Assembly (NCBI GenBank): GCA_937917475.1
Contig: CALDNF010000053.1
Span: 1 to 19,175, forward strand
DNA: 19,175 nt
Reading direction: 5' to 3'
Source: an uncultured Faecalibacterium sp.
GTDB taxonomy: Bacteria; Bacillota; Clostridia; Oscillospirales; Ruminococcaceae
Every line of letters starts with the position of its first letter. Position 1 is the first letter of the stretch. The translations under genes and the position numbers were made by a program. The notes beneath the pieces were generated by a model. That model was not told the origin of the DNA and did not search any database. It worked only from the letters and a program-made list of their open reading frames with translations. Shown one piece after another: positions 1 through 7,499 of the stretch.

Positions 1-597
1 GTTCAGGTTGGGCAGGAGATTGGCAATGGTGTCGTTGTATCCCAGCACCGCCGAGTCAATGGCAGTGACGATGGTGTTGACCTGCGTAGCGTTGCCGGTG
101 CCAAAGACGGTGAGCACGCCGAACAGAGAATAGAGCACCGCCAGCCACTGCCAGTTTTTGCTCAGGCCGTTCTTCATATAGTACATGGGGCCGCCCACCA
201 GCTCGCCGTTCTTGTTCCGCTCCCGGAAATGGACGGCCAGCGTTACTTCTGAGAACTTGGTGCACATTCCCAGCAGAGCCGAGCACCACATCCAGAACAC
301 CGCACCCGGGCCGCCGATGGCAATGGCACCCGCCACACCGGCGATATTGCCGGTGCCCACCGTAGCCGCCAATGCTGTGCAGACGGCCTGAAAGGGAGTC
401 ATGGCTCCATCCGATGCATCCTTTTTGCGGAACATCCGTCCGATGGTGGTTTTGATGGCATAGGGGAATTTGCGGATCTGCAAAAAGCGGGTCCGCACAC
501 TGAGCAGCAGACCCACGCCGATGATGCAGACCATGGCCGGGATGCCCCAGATAAAACTGTTAACGGCTTGATTGACCGCAGCGATCGTTTCGATCAT
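1..597 (-). CDS. Sodium:alanine/glycine symporter (AGCS family), N-terminal 199 residues
   Basis: The reading frame starts at ATG 597 and runs open off the left edge, so only the first 199 residues are visible; the family is usually about 450-500 residues. AGCS carriers import alanine or glycine with Na+ across the cytoplasmic membrane. Visible hallmarks are a hydrophobic first segment (residues about 14-33), the conserved stretch TALAATVGTGNIAGVAGAI near residues 69-87, and GGPGAVFWMW just after it, which is the AGCS signature region. A GGPMYYM motif follows around residue 135. A purine-rich AAAGGATGAG lies upstream of the ATG, somewhat far from it, and a near-consensus promoter lies further upstream at 642-670. 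It is divergent from the MoxR-like gene. The family call is firm; the amino acid transported cannot be read from this fragment. Confidence 0.93.
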   Translation of the reverse strand, partial: MIETIAAVNQAVNSFIWGIPAMVCIIGVGLLLSVRTRFLQIRKFPYAIKTTIGRMFRKKDASDGAMTPFQAVCTALAATVGTGNIAGVAGAIAIGGPGAVFWMWCSALLGMCTKFSEVTLAVHFRERNKNGELVGGPMYYMKNGLSKNWQWLAVLYSLFGVLTVFGTGNATQVNTIVTAIDSAVLGYNDTIANLLPNLN

Positions 598-641
598 TTG
601 TATTTTCTCATCCTTTATTTAAAAATTGCATAACAAAATTT

Positions 642-670
642 ATTCTATCGTATTTTGCGGGCCCTGTCAA
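642..670 (-). promoter_or_regulatory. Sigma-A type promoter of the AGCS symporter gene
   Basis: On the minus strand a perfect -35 TTGACA (670-665) is separated by exactly 17 bases from a -10 TAGAAT (647-642). It lies about 45 bases upstream of ATG 597. No other near-consensus promoter faces this gene in the divergent region. Confidence 0.75.
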
Positions 671-731
671 TTTTTCTTTGGATGAAATCTTTCCACCTTG
701 GCAAAAATCTGCTTAAATCCATTTCATCTTC

Positions 732-760
732 TACACAATCTGCGCCGATTGTGCTATGAT
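732..760 (+). promoter_or_regulatory. Extended -10 promoter of the MoxR/VWA operon
   Basis: A -35-like TACACA (732-737, four of six matches) sits 17 bases before TATGAT (755-760), which is preceded by TGC, an extended -10 element. The start codon of the ATPase gene is 73 bases downstream. The rest of the 598-832 divergent region holds no further recognisable gene. Confidence 0.55.
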
Positions 761-832
761 AGGGCTGAACAGACGGTTTGCTGCAATTGACCGCAGCATC
801 CGCCCCATTTTCGATTGGAGAAGGTGTCGTTC

Positions 833-1753
833 ATGTCTGAACTTATGGAAACTCTGCGGCAGGAGGGTGTGCGGCCCGACCTGCTTTCGGCAGTGGAAGA
901 ATATCGTGCGGTGCACCCGCTGGACCCGGCCCTTGCTGCCCGCATCCCCTCCCCTGCTTTTACTTATTATGGTAAGGAAGTCTGGGAAGAAGCCCTTGCA
1001 GCCCTGCTCTGCGGTGAAAATCTGCTGCTGGCAGGCGGCAAGGCCACCGGCAAAAATGTGCTGGCAGAAAATCTCGCCGCCGCCTTTGGCCGTCCTGCCT
1101 GGGACATCTCCTTTCATGTGAATATGGATGCGGCTTCCCTCATCGGCATGGATACCTTTGCAGGCGGGCAGGTGGTGTTCCGTCAGGGACCGGTCTACCG
1201 CTGTGCTCAGTGCGGCGGCTTCGGTGTGCTGGATGAGATCAACATGGCGAAAAATGAGGCTCTGGCTGTCCTTCACGCTGTGCTGGACTTCCGCCGGGCC
1301 ATCGATGTGCCGGGGTACGACCGTATTCCGCTGGCCGAAGAGACCCGCTTCATTGCCACCATGAACTACGGTTACGCCGGCACCCGGGAGCTCAACGAGG
1401 CCCTGACCTCCCGGTTCGTGGTCATCCAGATGCCCACCATCACCGAAGAGAACCTCGAAAAGCTGCTCCGGGCACAGTTCCCCGACCTTGCCGGAAAGTA
1501 CGTTCATCAGTTTGCTCAGCTCTTTCTGGATCTTCAGAAGAAATGTGACAGCGCAGAAATTTCCACCAAAGCTCTGGATTTGCGAGGGATGCTGGATGCG
1601 CTGCGGCTGATGCGCCGGGGCGTTCCGGCGGGGGCCGCTTTGGATATGGGCATCACCAACAAGGCGTTTGATTCCTACGAGCAAAGCCTCATCCGGGACG
1701 CCATTGCCGCCCGCATCCCGGCCAAGCTCGATGCCGGAAAGCTGTTTGAATAA
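833..1753 (+). CDS. MoxR/NorQ-like AAA+ ATPase
   Basis: This 306-residue protein is a MoxR-type AAA+ ATPase of the NorQ/CbbQ kind. Such ATPases pair with a VWA protein to remodel or insert metal into a target enzyme. Visible are a P-loop AGGKATGKN (67-75), Walker B GVLDEI (131-136), a sensor-1 IATMNYG (175-180 region), and an SRF arginine-finger context (193-195). The P-loop ends in GKN instead of GKT/S, so the residue that normally holds Mg2+ is Asn. The ATG at 833 is chosen because GGAGAAGG (817-824) lies eight bases before it; an in-frame TTG at 815 overlaps that ribosome site. The stop overlaps the next start (TAATG), so the VWA protein is translationally coupled. The target is unknown. 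Confidence 0.85.
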   Translation: MSELMETLRQEGVRPDLLSAVEEYRAVHPLDPALAARIPSPAFTYYGKEVWEEALAALLCGENLLLAGGKATGKNVLAENLAAAFGRPAWDISFHVNMDAASLIGMDTFAGGQVVFRQGPVYRCAQCGGFGVLDEINMAKNEALAVLHAVLDFRRAIDVPGYDRIPLAEETRFIATMNYGYAGTRELNEALTSRFVVIQMPTITEENLEKLLRAQFPDLAGKYVHQFAQLFLDLQKKCDSAEISTKALDLRGMLDALRLMRRGVPAGAALDMGITNKAFDSYEQSLIRDAIAARIPAKLDAGKLFE

Positions 1754-3507
1754 TGGAAGCCCCGAGCTATACCGCCGAAGAGCGGCGGGCCGCCAATCAG
1801 GTCTGGGATACGGCAGAGGCCTATGGCTTCGAGCCTTTGTTTCTGGCCCGGAATACCGACGGCACCCTTGATTTTTACATGAACTGCGTGGTCGGGCTTG
1901 TCCACAAATACTACGGCGACGACCTCATCCGAGGTCTGTTTGATGCATGGGAGGGCGACACCCGGGAGCCCATGCTGGACGACCTGACCTGGCTCTACCT
2001 CGAAAACGCTGTCTACACTCTGGAACTGCCCTGCCGCCCGGTGCTTTCTGACCTGCGGCGGGCCCATGCAGATTATTTCTTTGCCATCCAGTACAAACTC
2101 TCCCGGCAGGAATGGATGGCGAAAAACCAGCTGGTCTACACCATGCAGGCCGCACGGTGGCGGGCAGTACAGGGCCGGAACGCCCCGGTGATGACCCCTT
2201 ACGAATCCTCTCTGGCCGAAGCTCTTGCTCCTGCACAGCCGCCTCAGCCCGCACAGCTGCGGGAAGTGTTGCTGGCCCTTTACGCAAAGTTTGCCCTCTT
2301 TGATGGGAAGATCCATAAAAAGGCCGGACTGCATCTCCATCTGGATGGTCTGCTGGCGGCTTTCATGACCCGGACCATGCCCACCCAGATGATCAAAACT
2401 GACCGGGTCACAGTGGAACACTCTTCTTCTGTGGATGCCGGAGGCGGCGGGCTGACCGCCGACAAGCGGCTGGCGCATATCACCTTAAAGCAGAATGCCG
2501 CCGAAGACCGGGCTTATATCGAAAGCTGCTTTGGCCGTTCCCTTTATCCGCCGGAACGGCTGCGGAAGGCAGAGCAGGAGCTCTGCACCGGGAACCATCT
2601 GGGGTGTCACCTCTGGTTTGCCGCAGGCGTGCCCAGCCCGGAGCAGGCCCCCACGCCGGAAGCAAAGCATCTGGCCGAACAGGCTCAGCTTCAGGCGGAA
2701 CGAAACCGGGCCTATTACTCCAAAAACCGGGAGCTCCACCGCAGCGTCGTCCTCCGGCTGACGGAGCAGATCAAAAACTGTATCCTTGTCCATCAGCAGC
2801 CCAACGCCCGCATCGCACGGAGCGGCAATCTGGACCCCGGCCGGGTCTGGCGTGCCCCTTTGCTGGATGACAGCCGGGTATTCCGCTGCGCCGAGGAGGA
2901 AAACCATCCCTCCTTCACCGTGGACCTGCTGTTGGACGGTTCCGCTTCCCGGCTTCACTGTCAGGAAGTCATTGCGGCGCAGGGGTCCATTCTGGCCGAA
3001 AGCCTTGCCCGCTGCGGCATCCCGGTGCGGGTGAGCAGCTTTTCCAGCCTGCGGGGCTATACGGTCCTGCGGGTGCTCAAAGGGTTTCGGGACAAGAGCA
3101 TCCAGAGCATCGACCAATATTTTGCCTCAGGTTGGAACCGGGACGGCCTTGCCCTGCGGGCAGCAGGCGATCTTCTGGATTTTGACCCCGGCCCGGCCTC
3201 CCGGCACCTCCTCATTCTCCTGACCGATGCCTCCCCCAACGACAGCCGCCGCATCCCGCCCTCTCCGGAAAACCCGCTGGGCCGGGACTACGGTGGAACT
3301 TTTGGCGTGGACGATGCTGCCGCTGAGGTGCGGCAGCTCCGCCGCAAAGGACTGCGGGTCTCGGCAGTCTTTATGGGTGAGGACAGCTCCATCCCCGCCG
3401 CAGAACGCATCTACGGCAAAAATCTTGCCCGAATCCGTGGAATGGATCAGCTTGCCCGAGCTGCCGGACGCCTGATCCAAAATGAGATCCGGGAACTGGG
3501 CGACTGA
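1753..3507 (+). CDS. NorD/CobT-like von Willebrand factor A domain protein
   Basis: This is a 584-residue protein with no signal peptide or membrane segment. The first 380 residues are a helical region that I cannot assign. The C-terminal third is a VWA domain: the MIDAS motif DGSAS is at residues 395-399, KGF at 443-445, and LLTDASPND at 489-497, with YGGTFGVDDAAAEV at 513-526. The last two match the LLTDGxPND and Y-G-V-D-D pattern of NorD-type proteins. Partnered VWA proteins link a MoxR ATPase to its client. The third MIDAS loop is WNRDG (461-465) rather than the usual T-containing loop, so metal binding may be altered. It overlaps the ATPase stop by one base. No nitric oxide reductase or cobaltochelatase gene is nearby, so the client is unknown. 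Confidence 0.8.
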   Translation: MEAPSYTAEERRAANQVWDTAEAYGFEPLFLARNTDGTLDFYMNCVVGLVHKYYGDDLIRGLFDAWEGDTREPMLDDLTWLYLENAVYTLELPCRPVLSDLRRAHADYFFAIQYKLSRQEWMAKNQLVYTMQAARWRAVQGRNAPVMTPYESSLAEALAPAQPPQPAQLREVLLALYAKFALFDGKIHKKAGLHLHLDGLLAAFMTRTMPTQMIKTDRVTVEHSSSVDAGGGGLTADKRLAHITLKQNAAEDRAYIESCFGRSLYPPERLRKAEQELCTGNHLGCHLWFAAGVPSPEQAPTPEAKHLAEQAQLQAERNRAYYSKNRELHRSVVLRLTEQIKNCILVHQQPNARIARSGNLDPGRVWRAPLLDDSRVFRCAEEENHPSFTVDLLLDGSASRLHCQEVIAAQGSILAESLARCGIPVRVSSFSSLRGYTVLRVLKGFRDKSIQSIDQYFASGWNRDGLALRAAGDLLDFDPGPASRHLLILLTDASPNDSRRIPPSPENPLGRDYGGTFGVDDAAAEVRQLRRKGLRVSAVFMGEDSSIPAAERIYGKNLARIRGMDQLARAAGRLIQNEIRELGD

Positions 3508-3585
3508 TGTCACAACCATATTTCTCTTGCACTGGTAAATTTTCTCTGTGTGTTTTAAATTCTTTTCCCGTTCAGAAACTTATAG

Positions 3586-3614
3586 TTGTTTTTTGCTGTG
3601 AGTTGTGATATAAT
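3586..3614 (+). promoter_or_regulatory. Extended -10 promoter for the unknown 254-residue protein
   Basis: TTGTTT (3586-3591), a 17-base spacer, then a perfect TATAAT (3609-3614) preceded by TGA, an extended -10. The start codon lies 50 bases downstream. It gives this gene independent transcription from the MoxR/VWA pair, whose last stop is about 80 bases upstream. Confidence 0.75.
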
Positions 3615-3663
3615 GGCGTCAGACAACAACAGAAGGTTCTCGCACAGGAAGGAGATCACTACC

Positions 3664-4428
3664 ATGGATGCTGCCCGCTATTTTGAGATGATGCATAAGG
3701 CTATGTCTGCCCAGAAATCCAATCTGACCCTGCTGCTCACGGTCAAGGTACAGGACCTCGGCGGTGCAGATGCCTATCTGGAACTGCGGCAGGATCCCCG
3801 CACCGGGGCAGCTCGGGTATTTTATTCCACGATGGGACGCCGGAACCTCAATTTTCAGCTTTTCCGCAAGGGATGGCAGCTCTGCCACAATGCCAGCGGC
3901 GAAATGACCAGCCGCTTCCCCAACCGGGCGGACGAGCTCCTGGAGCAGACTGATTTTTCCGCCTACATCCGGGATGACGCTTTGGATGCCCAGCGGACCG
4001 AGCTCATCCTGCACCAGCTGCGCAGCCTTGCGGGCAGCTCCTGCGGGCTTCCGCTCTCGGCCTGTTCTTCTGCCCGTTCGGGAGCCATTATCACAACCGA
4101 AAGCTTTATCGGCTGCGGCGGACAGTGGAGCTATATGGCGGACAACGCTGCCAGCTGCCTGCCCATTGCTGCGATCCTCTGCTGGCTGGGCGATTTTCTG
4201 GCCGGGAGTGAGCGGCGCACCCTGCAAAGCTGTCCGGAGGCCGTACAACTTGCTGCACAGTGGACTGCGGAGCAGCACCCCTTTGTCCCCGCTTATACTG
4301 CTGCTCCGGCTCCGCTCAGCCGTCCCTCCCCCATCCGGCGGGCAGATTCAAATACATCCGGCATCCGCCGCAGCTCTCCTCAGAACGAGCGGTGGCAGAG
4401 CATCCTTGCCGTGCTGGCAACGGTCTGA
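3664..4428 (+). CDS. Uncharacterised 254-residue protein
   Basis: I do not recognise this protein. The ATG at 3664 follows AGGAAGGAG (3646-3654) by nine bases; the in-frame extension back to 3586 would begin inside the promoter and is rejected. It has no signal peptide. The N-terminal half alternates charged and hydrophobic residues like a globular alpha/beta fold (for example NLTLLLTVKVQDL near residue 20). One hydrophobic stretch around residues 164-181 (CLPIAAILCWLGDFLAG) is too interrupted to call a membrane helix confidently. The last 50 residues are Pro/Ser/Arg-rich and probably disordered. It sits between the MoxR/VWA pair and a FUSC-type membrane protein, but its own promoter means a shared function is not implied. 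Confidence 0.7.
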   Translation: MDAARYFEMMHKAMSAQKSNLTLLLTVKVQDLGGADAYLELRQDPRTGAARVFYSTMGRRNLNFQLFRKGWQLCHNASGEMTSRFPNRADELLEQTDFSAYIRDDALDAQRTELILHQLRSLAGSSCGLPLSACSSARSGAIITTESFIGCGGQWSYMADNAASCLPIAAILCWLGDFLAGSERRTLQSCPEAVQLAAQWTAEQHPFVPAYTAAPAPLSRPSPIRRADSNTSGIRRSSPQNERWQSILAVLATV

Positions 4429-4559
4429 TCCTTTGCCCTGTTCCGCAGGAGCTTTCCCATTTCTTTGTTAATTTATCTACTTATGCCAAACCTCTTGTAG
4501 GGCTTTCCCTCTCTGTGGTATTCTTTGGATACAACAAAAAGAGAGGGGAATTTTGGAAT

Positions 4560-5117
4560 ATGTCACAGCATCCGTACCCCATCCCACACCCGGATTTCCG
4601 GCTTCATGTGGGCTGGCGCACCATCAAGACCTCTGTCACCGCCATGCTGGTGGCTATTGTTTACTGCCTGCTGGACCGCAACCCGGCTTTTGCCTGCATC
4701 GGTGTGATCTTTGGTCTGGGCGTAGATATGCAGGACTCCATCAAAAACGGCGGCAACCGTCTGTTCGGCACCTTGATCGGCGGTCTGCTTTCCATTGCTG
4801 TATTCTGGCTTTACCTGCGATGGTTCCCGCAGGGCGGCCACACCGTTTATCTGGCCCTGCTGCTGGGTGCCGCCATTGTGGTACTGATCCTGTTGTGCCA
4901 GTATTTCTGGCCCGGCGGGGTGCAGCCCGGTGGTGTGGTGCTCTGCATCGTCCTCTTCAGCACCCCCATCGAAACCTATGTCAGCTACTCTCTCAACCGC
5001 ATCTTTGATACGGCGGTGGGCGTTATCGTAGCTCTGCTGGTCAATTATTTTCTTCCCCGGGAACGTGTGGTAGCGTTCTGGGAGGGTTTCAAGGGATTAT
5101 TCCGGAAACATTCTTGA
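4560..5117 (+). CDS. FUSC/aromatic acid exporter (ArAE)-type small membrane protein
   Basis: This is a 185-residue integral membrane protein with about six hydrophobic segments (roughly 21-38, 42-56, 68-86, 97-114, 123-135, 148-164). The start GWRTIKTSVTAML and the phrase RIFDTAVGVIVALLVN near 147-162 are typical of the membrane half of FUSC/ArAE-type proteins, which export aromatic acids or similar compounds. The usual cytosolic C-terminal domain is absent, and the protein stops soon after the last helix. The ATG at 4560 follows GAGAGGGGA (4541-4549) by about ten bases; the open frame upstream to 4260 overlaps the previous gene and is not used. A weak TTGTAG (4495-4500), 18 bases, TATTCT (4519-4524) promoter precedes it. 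The substrate is not inferable. Confidence 0.75.
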   Translation: MSQHPYPIPHPDFRLHVGWRTIKTSVTAMLVAIVYCLLDRNPAFACIGVIFGLGVDMQDSIKNGGNRLFGTLIGGLLSIAVFWLYLRWFPQGGHTVYLALLLGAAIVVLILLCQYFWPGGVQPGGVVLCIVLFSTPIETYVSYSLNRIFDTAVGVIVALLVNYFLPRERVVAFWEGFKGLFRKHS

Positions 5118-5138
5118 TTTGGCTTTTCGTTCTCAGAC

Positions 5139-5178
5139 AAAAGGGACGGTACTCGAAAATGAGCACCGTCCCTTTTGT
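5139..5178. terminator. Bidirectional hairpin terminator between convergent genes
   Basis: A perfect 13-bp stem pairs 5139-5151 with 5166-5178, extended inside by a further 3 bp (5153-5155 with 5162-5164) after a mismatch. The outer stem ends in AAAA/TTTT, so it reads as a GC-rich hairpin plus T-run on both strands. It separates the plus-strand FUSC gene (stop at 5117) from the end of the long minus-strand block (stop at 5232). Confidence 0.85.
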
Positions 5179-5231
5179 TCTGCAAGATGCAGAGGAGAAT
5201 TATGAAGGTGATGGCAATAGAACATCAGGTG

Positions 5232-5420
5232 TCAGAAGTTGATCCAGAGCCCAGCCAATGCGCAGAGCACCGCCATACAAAGGCAGCTCACACCGTTCCG
5301 CCGCCGGGAGAATTCTTCCAGTGGGCTCTTCTTCTCCTTTTTTGTGCTTTGCAGCAGCCAGAGTCCCCCAGCAGCAAAGATCACAGCAGCGGCCAGTAAA
5401 ACACATTCCCAGAAAACCAT
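5232..5420 (-). CDS. Small two-helix membrane protein, 62 residues
   Basis: A short frame beginning at ATG 5420 encodes 62 residues: a hydrophobic segment (about 3-23), a Lys/Glu/Arg-rich loop (26-43), and a second hydrophobic segment (about 44-60). The two helices joined by a charged loop look like a small hairpin membrane protein. An AGGTG-type ribosome site lies five to six bases before the ATG. It starts 31 bases after the HAD hydrolase stop on the same strand and is last in the minus-strand block before the terminator. A longer version of this frame overlapping the HAD gene is not supported. Its function is unknown, and I cannot exclude a chance frame, but start site, hydropathy and context agree. 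Confidence 0.55.
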   Translation of the reverse strand: MVFWECVLLAAAVIFAAGGLWLLQSTKKEKKSPLEEFSRRRNGVSCLCMAVLCALAGLWINF

Positions 5421-5451
5421 AGGACACCTCGTTGAAAATTTCGGATTTGGT

Positions 5452-6060
5452 TCAGAAAACGACCCCCAGTGCAGCAAGTTTCTGCCGCAGCTCGGCCGCA
5501 TCCAGATGGAATACAATGCCCTCCATCCCTTCGTGGACTGCGCCTTCCACATTGATGGGGGTATCGTCGATAAAAACGCACTCGTTTGCTTTTAAGCCAA
5601 ATCGGTCAAGGAAAATGCGGTAGATCTGCGGGTCCGGCTTGACCAGCTGCACATCTGCCGAGATCAATTTTCCATCCAGCAGGCCGATGGCTTCACACTT
5701 CTGGCTGTAGATATGCTGCCGGTGGGACGCATTGGACAGCAGGTAGGTCCGATACCCTGCCGCTTTCAGTCCCTGCACCAGTTCCAGCATCCCCTCCACG
5801 GGCAGCATCGGCTCGTCCCACTGCTCGATCAGACCCTTTGCCGCTTTATGCAGACGTTCGGGCAGGCGTGGCAGGATGCGGGCCTCCGCTTCCGGCTCAT
5901 CCAATGTGCCTCGATCCATCATGGCCCATTCCACCGAGCGGAATACTTCCCGCCGGAGCAGGGCACGATCCTGCTCGTCGTGAGTCCACCGATCCAGAAA
6001 CAGTTCCGGCTCAAACCGGAGCAGGACATTGCCCATATCAAACACAATATTTTTAATCAT
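5452..6060 (-). CDS. HAD-superfamily hydrolase (YihX-like, class IA)
   Basis: This 202-residue cytosolic phosphatase carries all four HAD motifs. Motif I is DMGNV with nucleophile D8; the usual second Asp of DxDxT is replaced by N11, as in YihX-type members. Motif II is LLSNAS (S109), motif III is K141 in VKPDP, and motif IV is FIDDT (D165, D166). A helical cap is inserted after motif I (about 17-80). These enzymes remove phosphate from small metabolites such as sugar phosphates. The ATG at 6060 has GGAG about nine bases upstream. It begins 16 bases after the MgtC-like gene ends, so the two are probably cotranscribed. The substrate is not inferable. Confidence 0.88.
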   Translation of the reverse strand: MIKNIVFDMGNVLLRFEPELFLDRWTHDEQDRALLRREVFRSVEWAMMDRGTLDEPEAEARILPRLPERLHKAAKGLIEQWDEPMLPVEGMLELVQGLKAAGYRTYLLSNASHRQHIYSQKCEAIGLLDGKLISADVQLVKPDPQIYRIFLDRFGLKANECVFIDDTPINVEGAVHEGMEGIVFHLDAAELRQKLAALGVVF

Positions 6061-6076
6061 TCTGAAAAATTCTCCA

Positions 6077-6754
6077 TTAAATCACTTCATAGTATTTTAT
6101 TCCTTCCATACGCCGGATGATACTAAGAACCTCATCTTGTGTACGGCTTGTCTTGCTTCGGACCGTAACCGTAAACGGAACGACATCGGCATCATAATGA
6201 GAGTGATCCTCTTTTTGAATGTCGCTTAACTCCAAATCCAATTCCCGTGTATTCCGCAAAAATTCACCAAAGGAAATGCTTGCGTCCAATTCAATATACA
6301 GGTCGATCATATTGGTGCGGTTTCTCATATAAAAATCCCACCGGTGCATCACGGTAAGAACCGAAAAAACTGCAATGCCGGCAACAATGGCAACCTCATA
6401 TAAGCCGATCCCGATCGCAAGGCCAATACACGCTGACGCCCAAAGTCCGGCAGCGGTCGTCAGGCCTTTGATCTGATTGTGCGTTGTGACGATGATCGTT
6501 CCCGCTCCCAGAAATCCAATGCCGCTGACGACCTGCGCACCCAAACGAACAGGATCGCCGACACCATAGACCTGATAGGCGTATTGGTTTATCATCATAA
6601 CCACGCAGGAACCAATGCTGACCAGCATATAGGTGCGCATTCCAGCCGGACGATTCATTCTTCCACGTTCTGAACCAATTACGCCGCCAAGGACTTCCGC
6701 CATAACAATTCGCAAAACAATCGCACCCAGTGTGATTTCCCTAGCGTGAAGCAT
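6077..6754 (-). CDS. MgtC/SapB-family membrane protein
   Basis: This is a 225-residue protein with an N-terminal MgtC-type membrane domain (about 10-135) and a C-terminal soluble domain of about 85 residues. Family hallmarks are GSERGR followed by RPAGMRTYMLVSIGS (27-49), VSGIGFLGAGTII (76-88), and GLTTAAGLWASA (97-108). MgtC in pathogens modulates Mg2+ adaptation and inhibits the F-type ATP synthase; the role of the many non-pathogen homologues is less clear. The C-terminal half is longer than in minimal SapB proteins and resembles the ACT-like tail of MgtC. A GAGG element lies about 11 bases before ATG 6754. The 66-base gap upstream is too short for a Mg2+-sensing riboswitch. Confidence 0.88.
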   Translation of the reverse strand: MLHAREITLGAIVLRIVMAEVLGGVIGSERGRMNRPAGMRTYMLVSIGSCVVMMINQYAYQVYGVGDPVRLGAQVVSGIGFLGAGTIIVTTHNQIKGLTTAAGLWASACIGLAIGIGLYEVAIVAGIAVFSVLTVMHRWDFYMRNRTNMIDLYIELDASISFGEFLRNTRELDLELSDIQKEDHSHYDADVVPFTVTVRSKTSRTQDEVLSIIRRMEGIKYYEVI

Positions 6755-6820
6755 TATTTTTTAACCTCAAAGATTCACCCAGAATCCATCATCGGACCTT
6801 ACATTTTTGATTTCAGCGTG

Positions 6821-7441
6821 TCAGCAGTTTTGGAGTAATTCGGCAAAGAACCTGCGGATGCCAACCGCCAGAGAAGAACCTTTTGCACTTGATTCATCTT
6901 TTAAATCGTTTTCGACCCAATAGCGTCCCGTTCCCGGGTCAATGGCGATGCTGTCCATCGGGAAGCCCTTCAGCCGTACCTCGCAGGGCCGGTCTACGAT
7001 CCAGAACCAGTCCGTTGAAACTGCGGGGCCAAAGGCGGTCTTGCAGGTACCATCATTTTGCACCACGCACAGCCCATTCACGAACTGTGCCCGGAGCTTT
7101 CCGCCGTGGGCATGGGCCAGCCCGGCATAATATGCAATAAATTCTTCGTCGGTCAGTTCTTTTCCGTGCACTCGGCGGACATAGGGGCCAGGCTGCTCTG
7201 CATCAGGCACCCCCTCAAGGTAAAGGCCGGAATCCAGCGCAAAACTGGGCAGACCAGTCGCCTTATAATATGCCCGGGCTTTCAGTTCCGCATTTTCCAG
7301 CGGGGTAGCTCCGCTCTCTTCCACCGCAGGCAGGGCAATCCCCAGCTCTGCGGGGCTGAGCAGCTGCACGTCCATTCCTTCCAGCAGAGCCCGCATATTC
7401 CGCAGCTTGCTCTCGTTGCCGGTGCCGTAAAATATCTGCAC
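6821..7441 (-). CDS. Divergent HAM1/RdgB-like non-canonical purine NTP pyrophosphatase
   Basis: This 206-residue protein resembles the ITPA/RdgB/HAM1 family, which hydrolyses dITP/XTP to monophosphates to keep them out of nucleic acid. Matching motifs are YGTGNESKLRNM (5-16), ESGATPLENAELKARAYY (42-59), and FALDSGLYL (67-75), in which the second, catalytic-position Asp of the usual ADDSGL is kept (D70) but the first is Leu. The C-terminal half lacks the family's SHR motif, having FPMDSIAIDP and DESSAKGSSLA instead. I choose the GTG at 7441 because AAGGAGG (7450-7456) lies eight bases before it; the ATG within that spacer is out of frame. It may be a HAM1-like protein with altered substrate choice. 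Confidence 0.75.
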   Translation of the reverse strand: MQIFYGTGNESKLRNMRALLEGMDVQLLSPAELGIALPAVEESGATPLENAELKARAYYKATGLPSFALDSGLYLEGVPDAEQPGPYVRRVHGKELTDEEFIAYYAGLAHAHGGKLRAQFVNGLCVVQNDGTCKTAFGPAVSTDWFWIVDRPCEVRLKGFPMDSIAIDPGTGRYWVENDLKDESSAKGSSLAVGIRRFFAELLQNC

Positions 7442-7464
7442 TTCATCCGCCTCCTTTACGGAAA

Positions 7465-7492
7465 ACGGCAGAGACCTGCCAGCCTCTGCCGT
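7465..7492 (-). terminator. Weak hairpin terminator between the phosphodiesterase and HAM1-like genes
   Basis: A perfect 9-bp stem pairs 7465-7473 with 7484-7492 around a 10-base loop. On the minus strand it is followed by only a short T-run (TTTT), then the next ribosome site. It probably reduces rather than abolishes read-through from the ABC operon into the HAM1-MgtC-HAD genes. Confidence 0.5.
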
Positions 7493-7499
7493 CCTGTGT

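Noticed and set aside
4260..4559. 100-codon upstream extension of the FUSC-type protein
   Set aside because: It overlaps the 254-residue gene in another frame and lacks a ribosome site; GAGAGGGGA precedes ATG 4560.
5239..5595. 118-residue plus-strand frame over the small membrane protein and HAD gene end
   Set aside because: No ribosome site and no sensible composition; it lies downstream of the terminator and opposite HAD motif IV.
6755..6820. Possible Mg2+ riboswitch upstream of the MgtC-like gene
   Set aside because: The gap is only 66 bases with no M-box-like structure visible.
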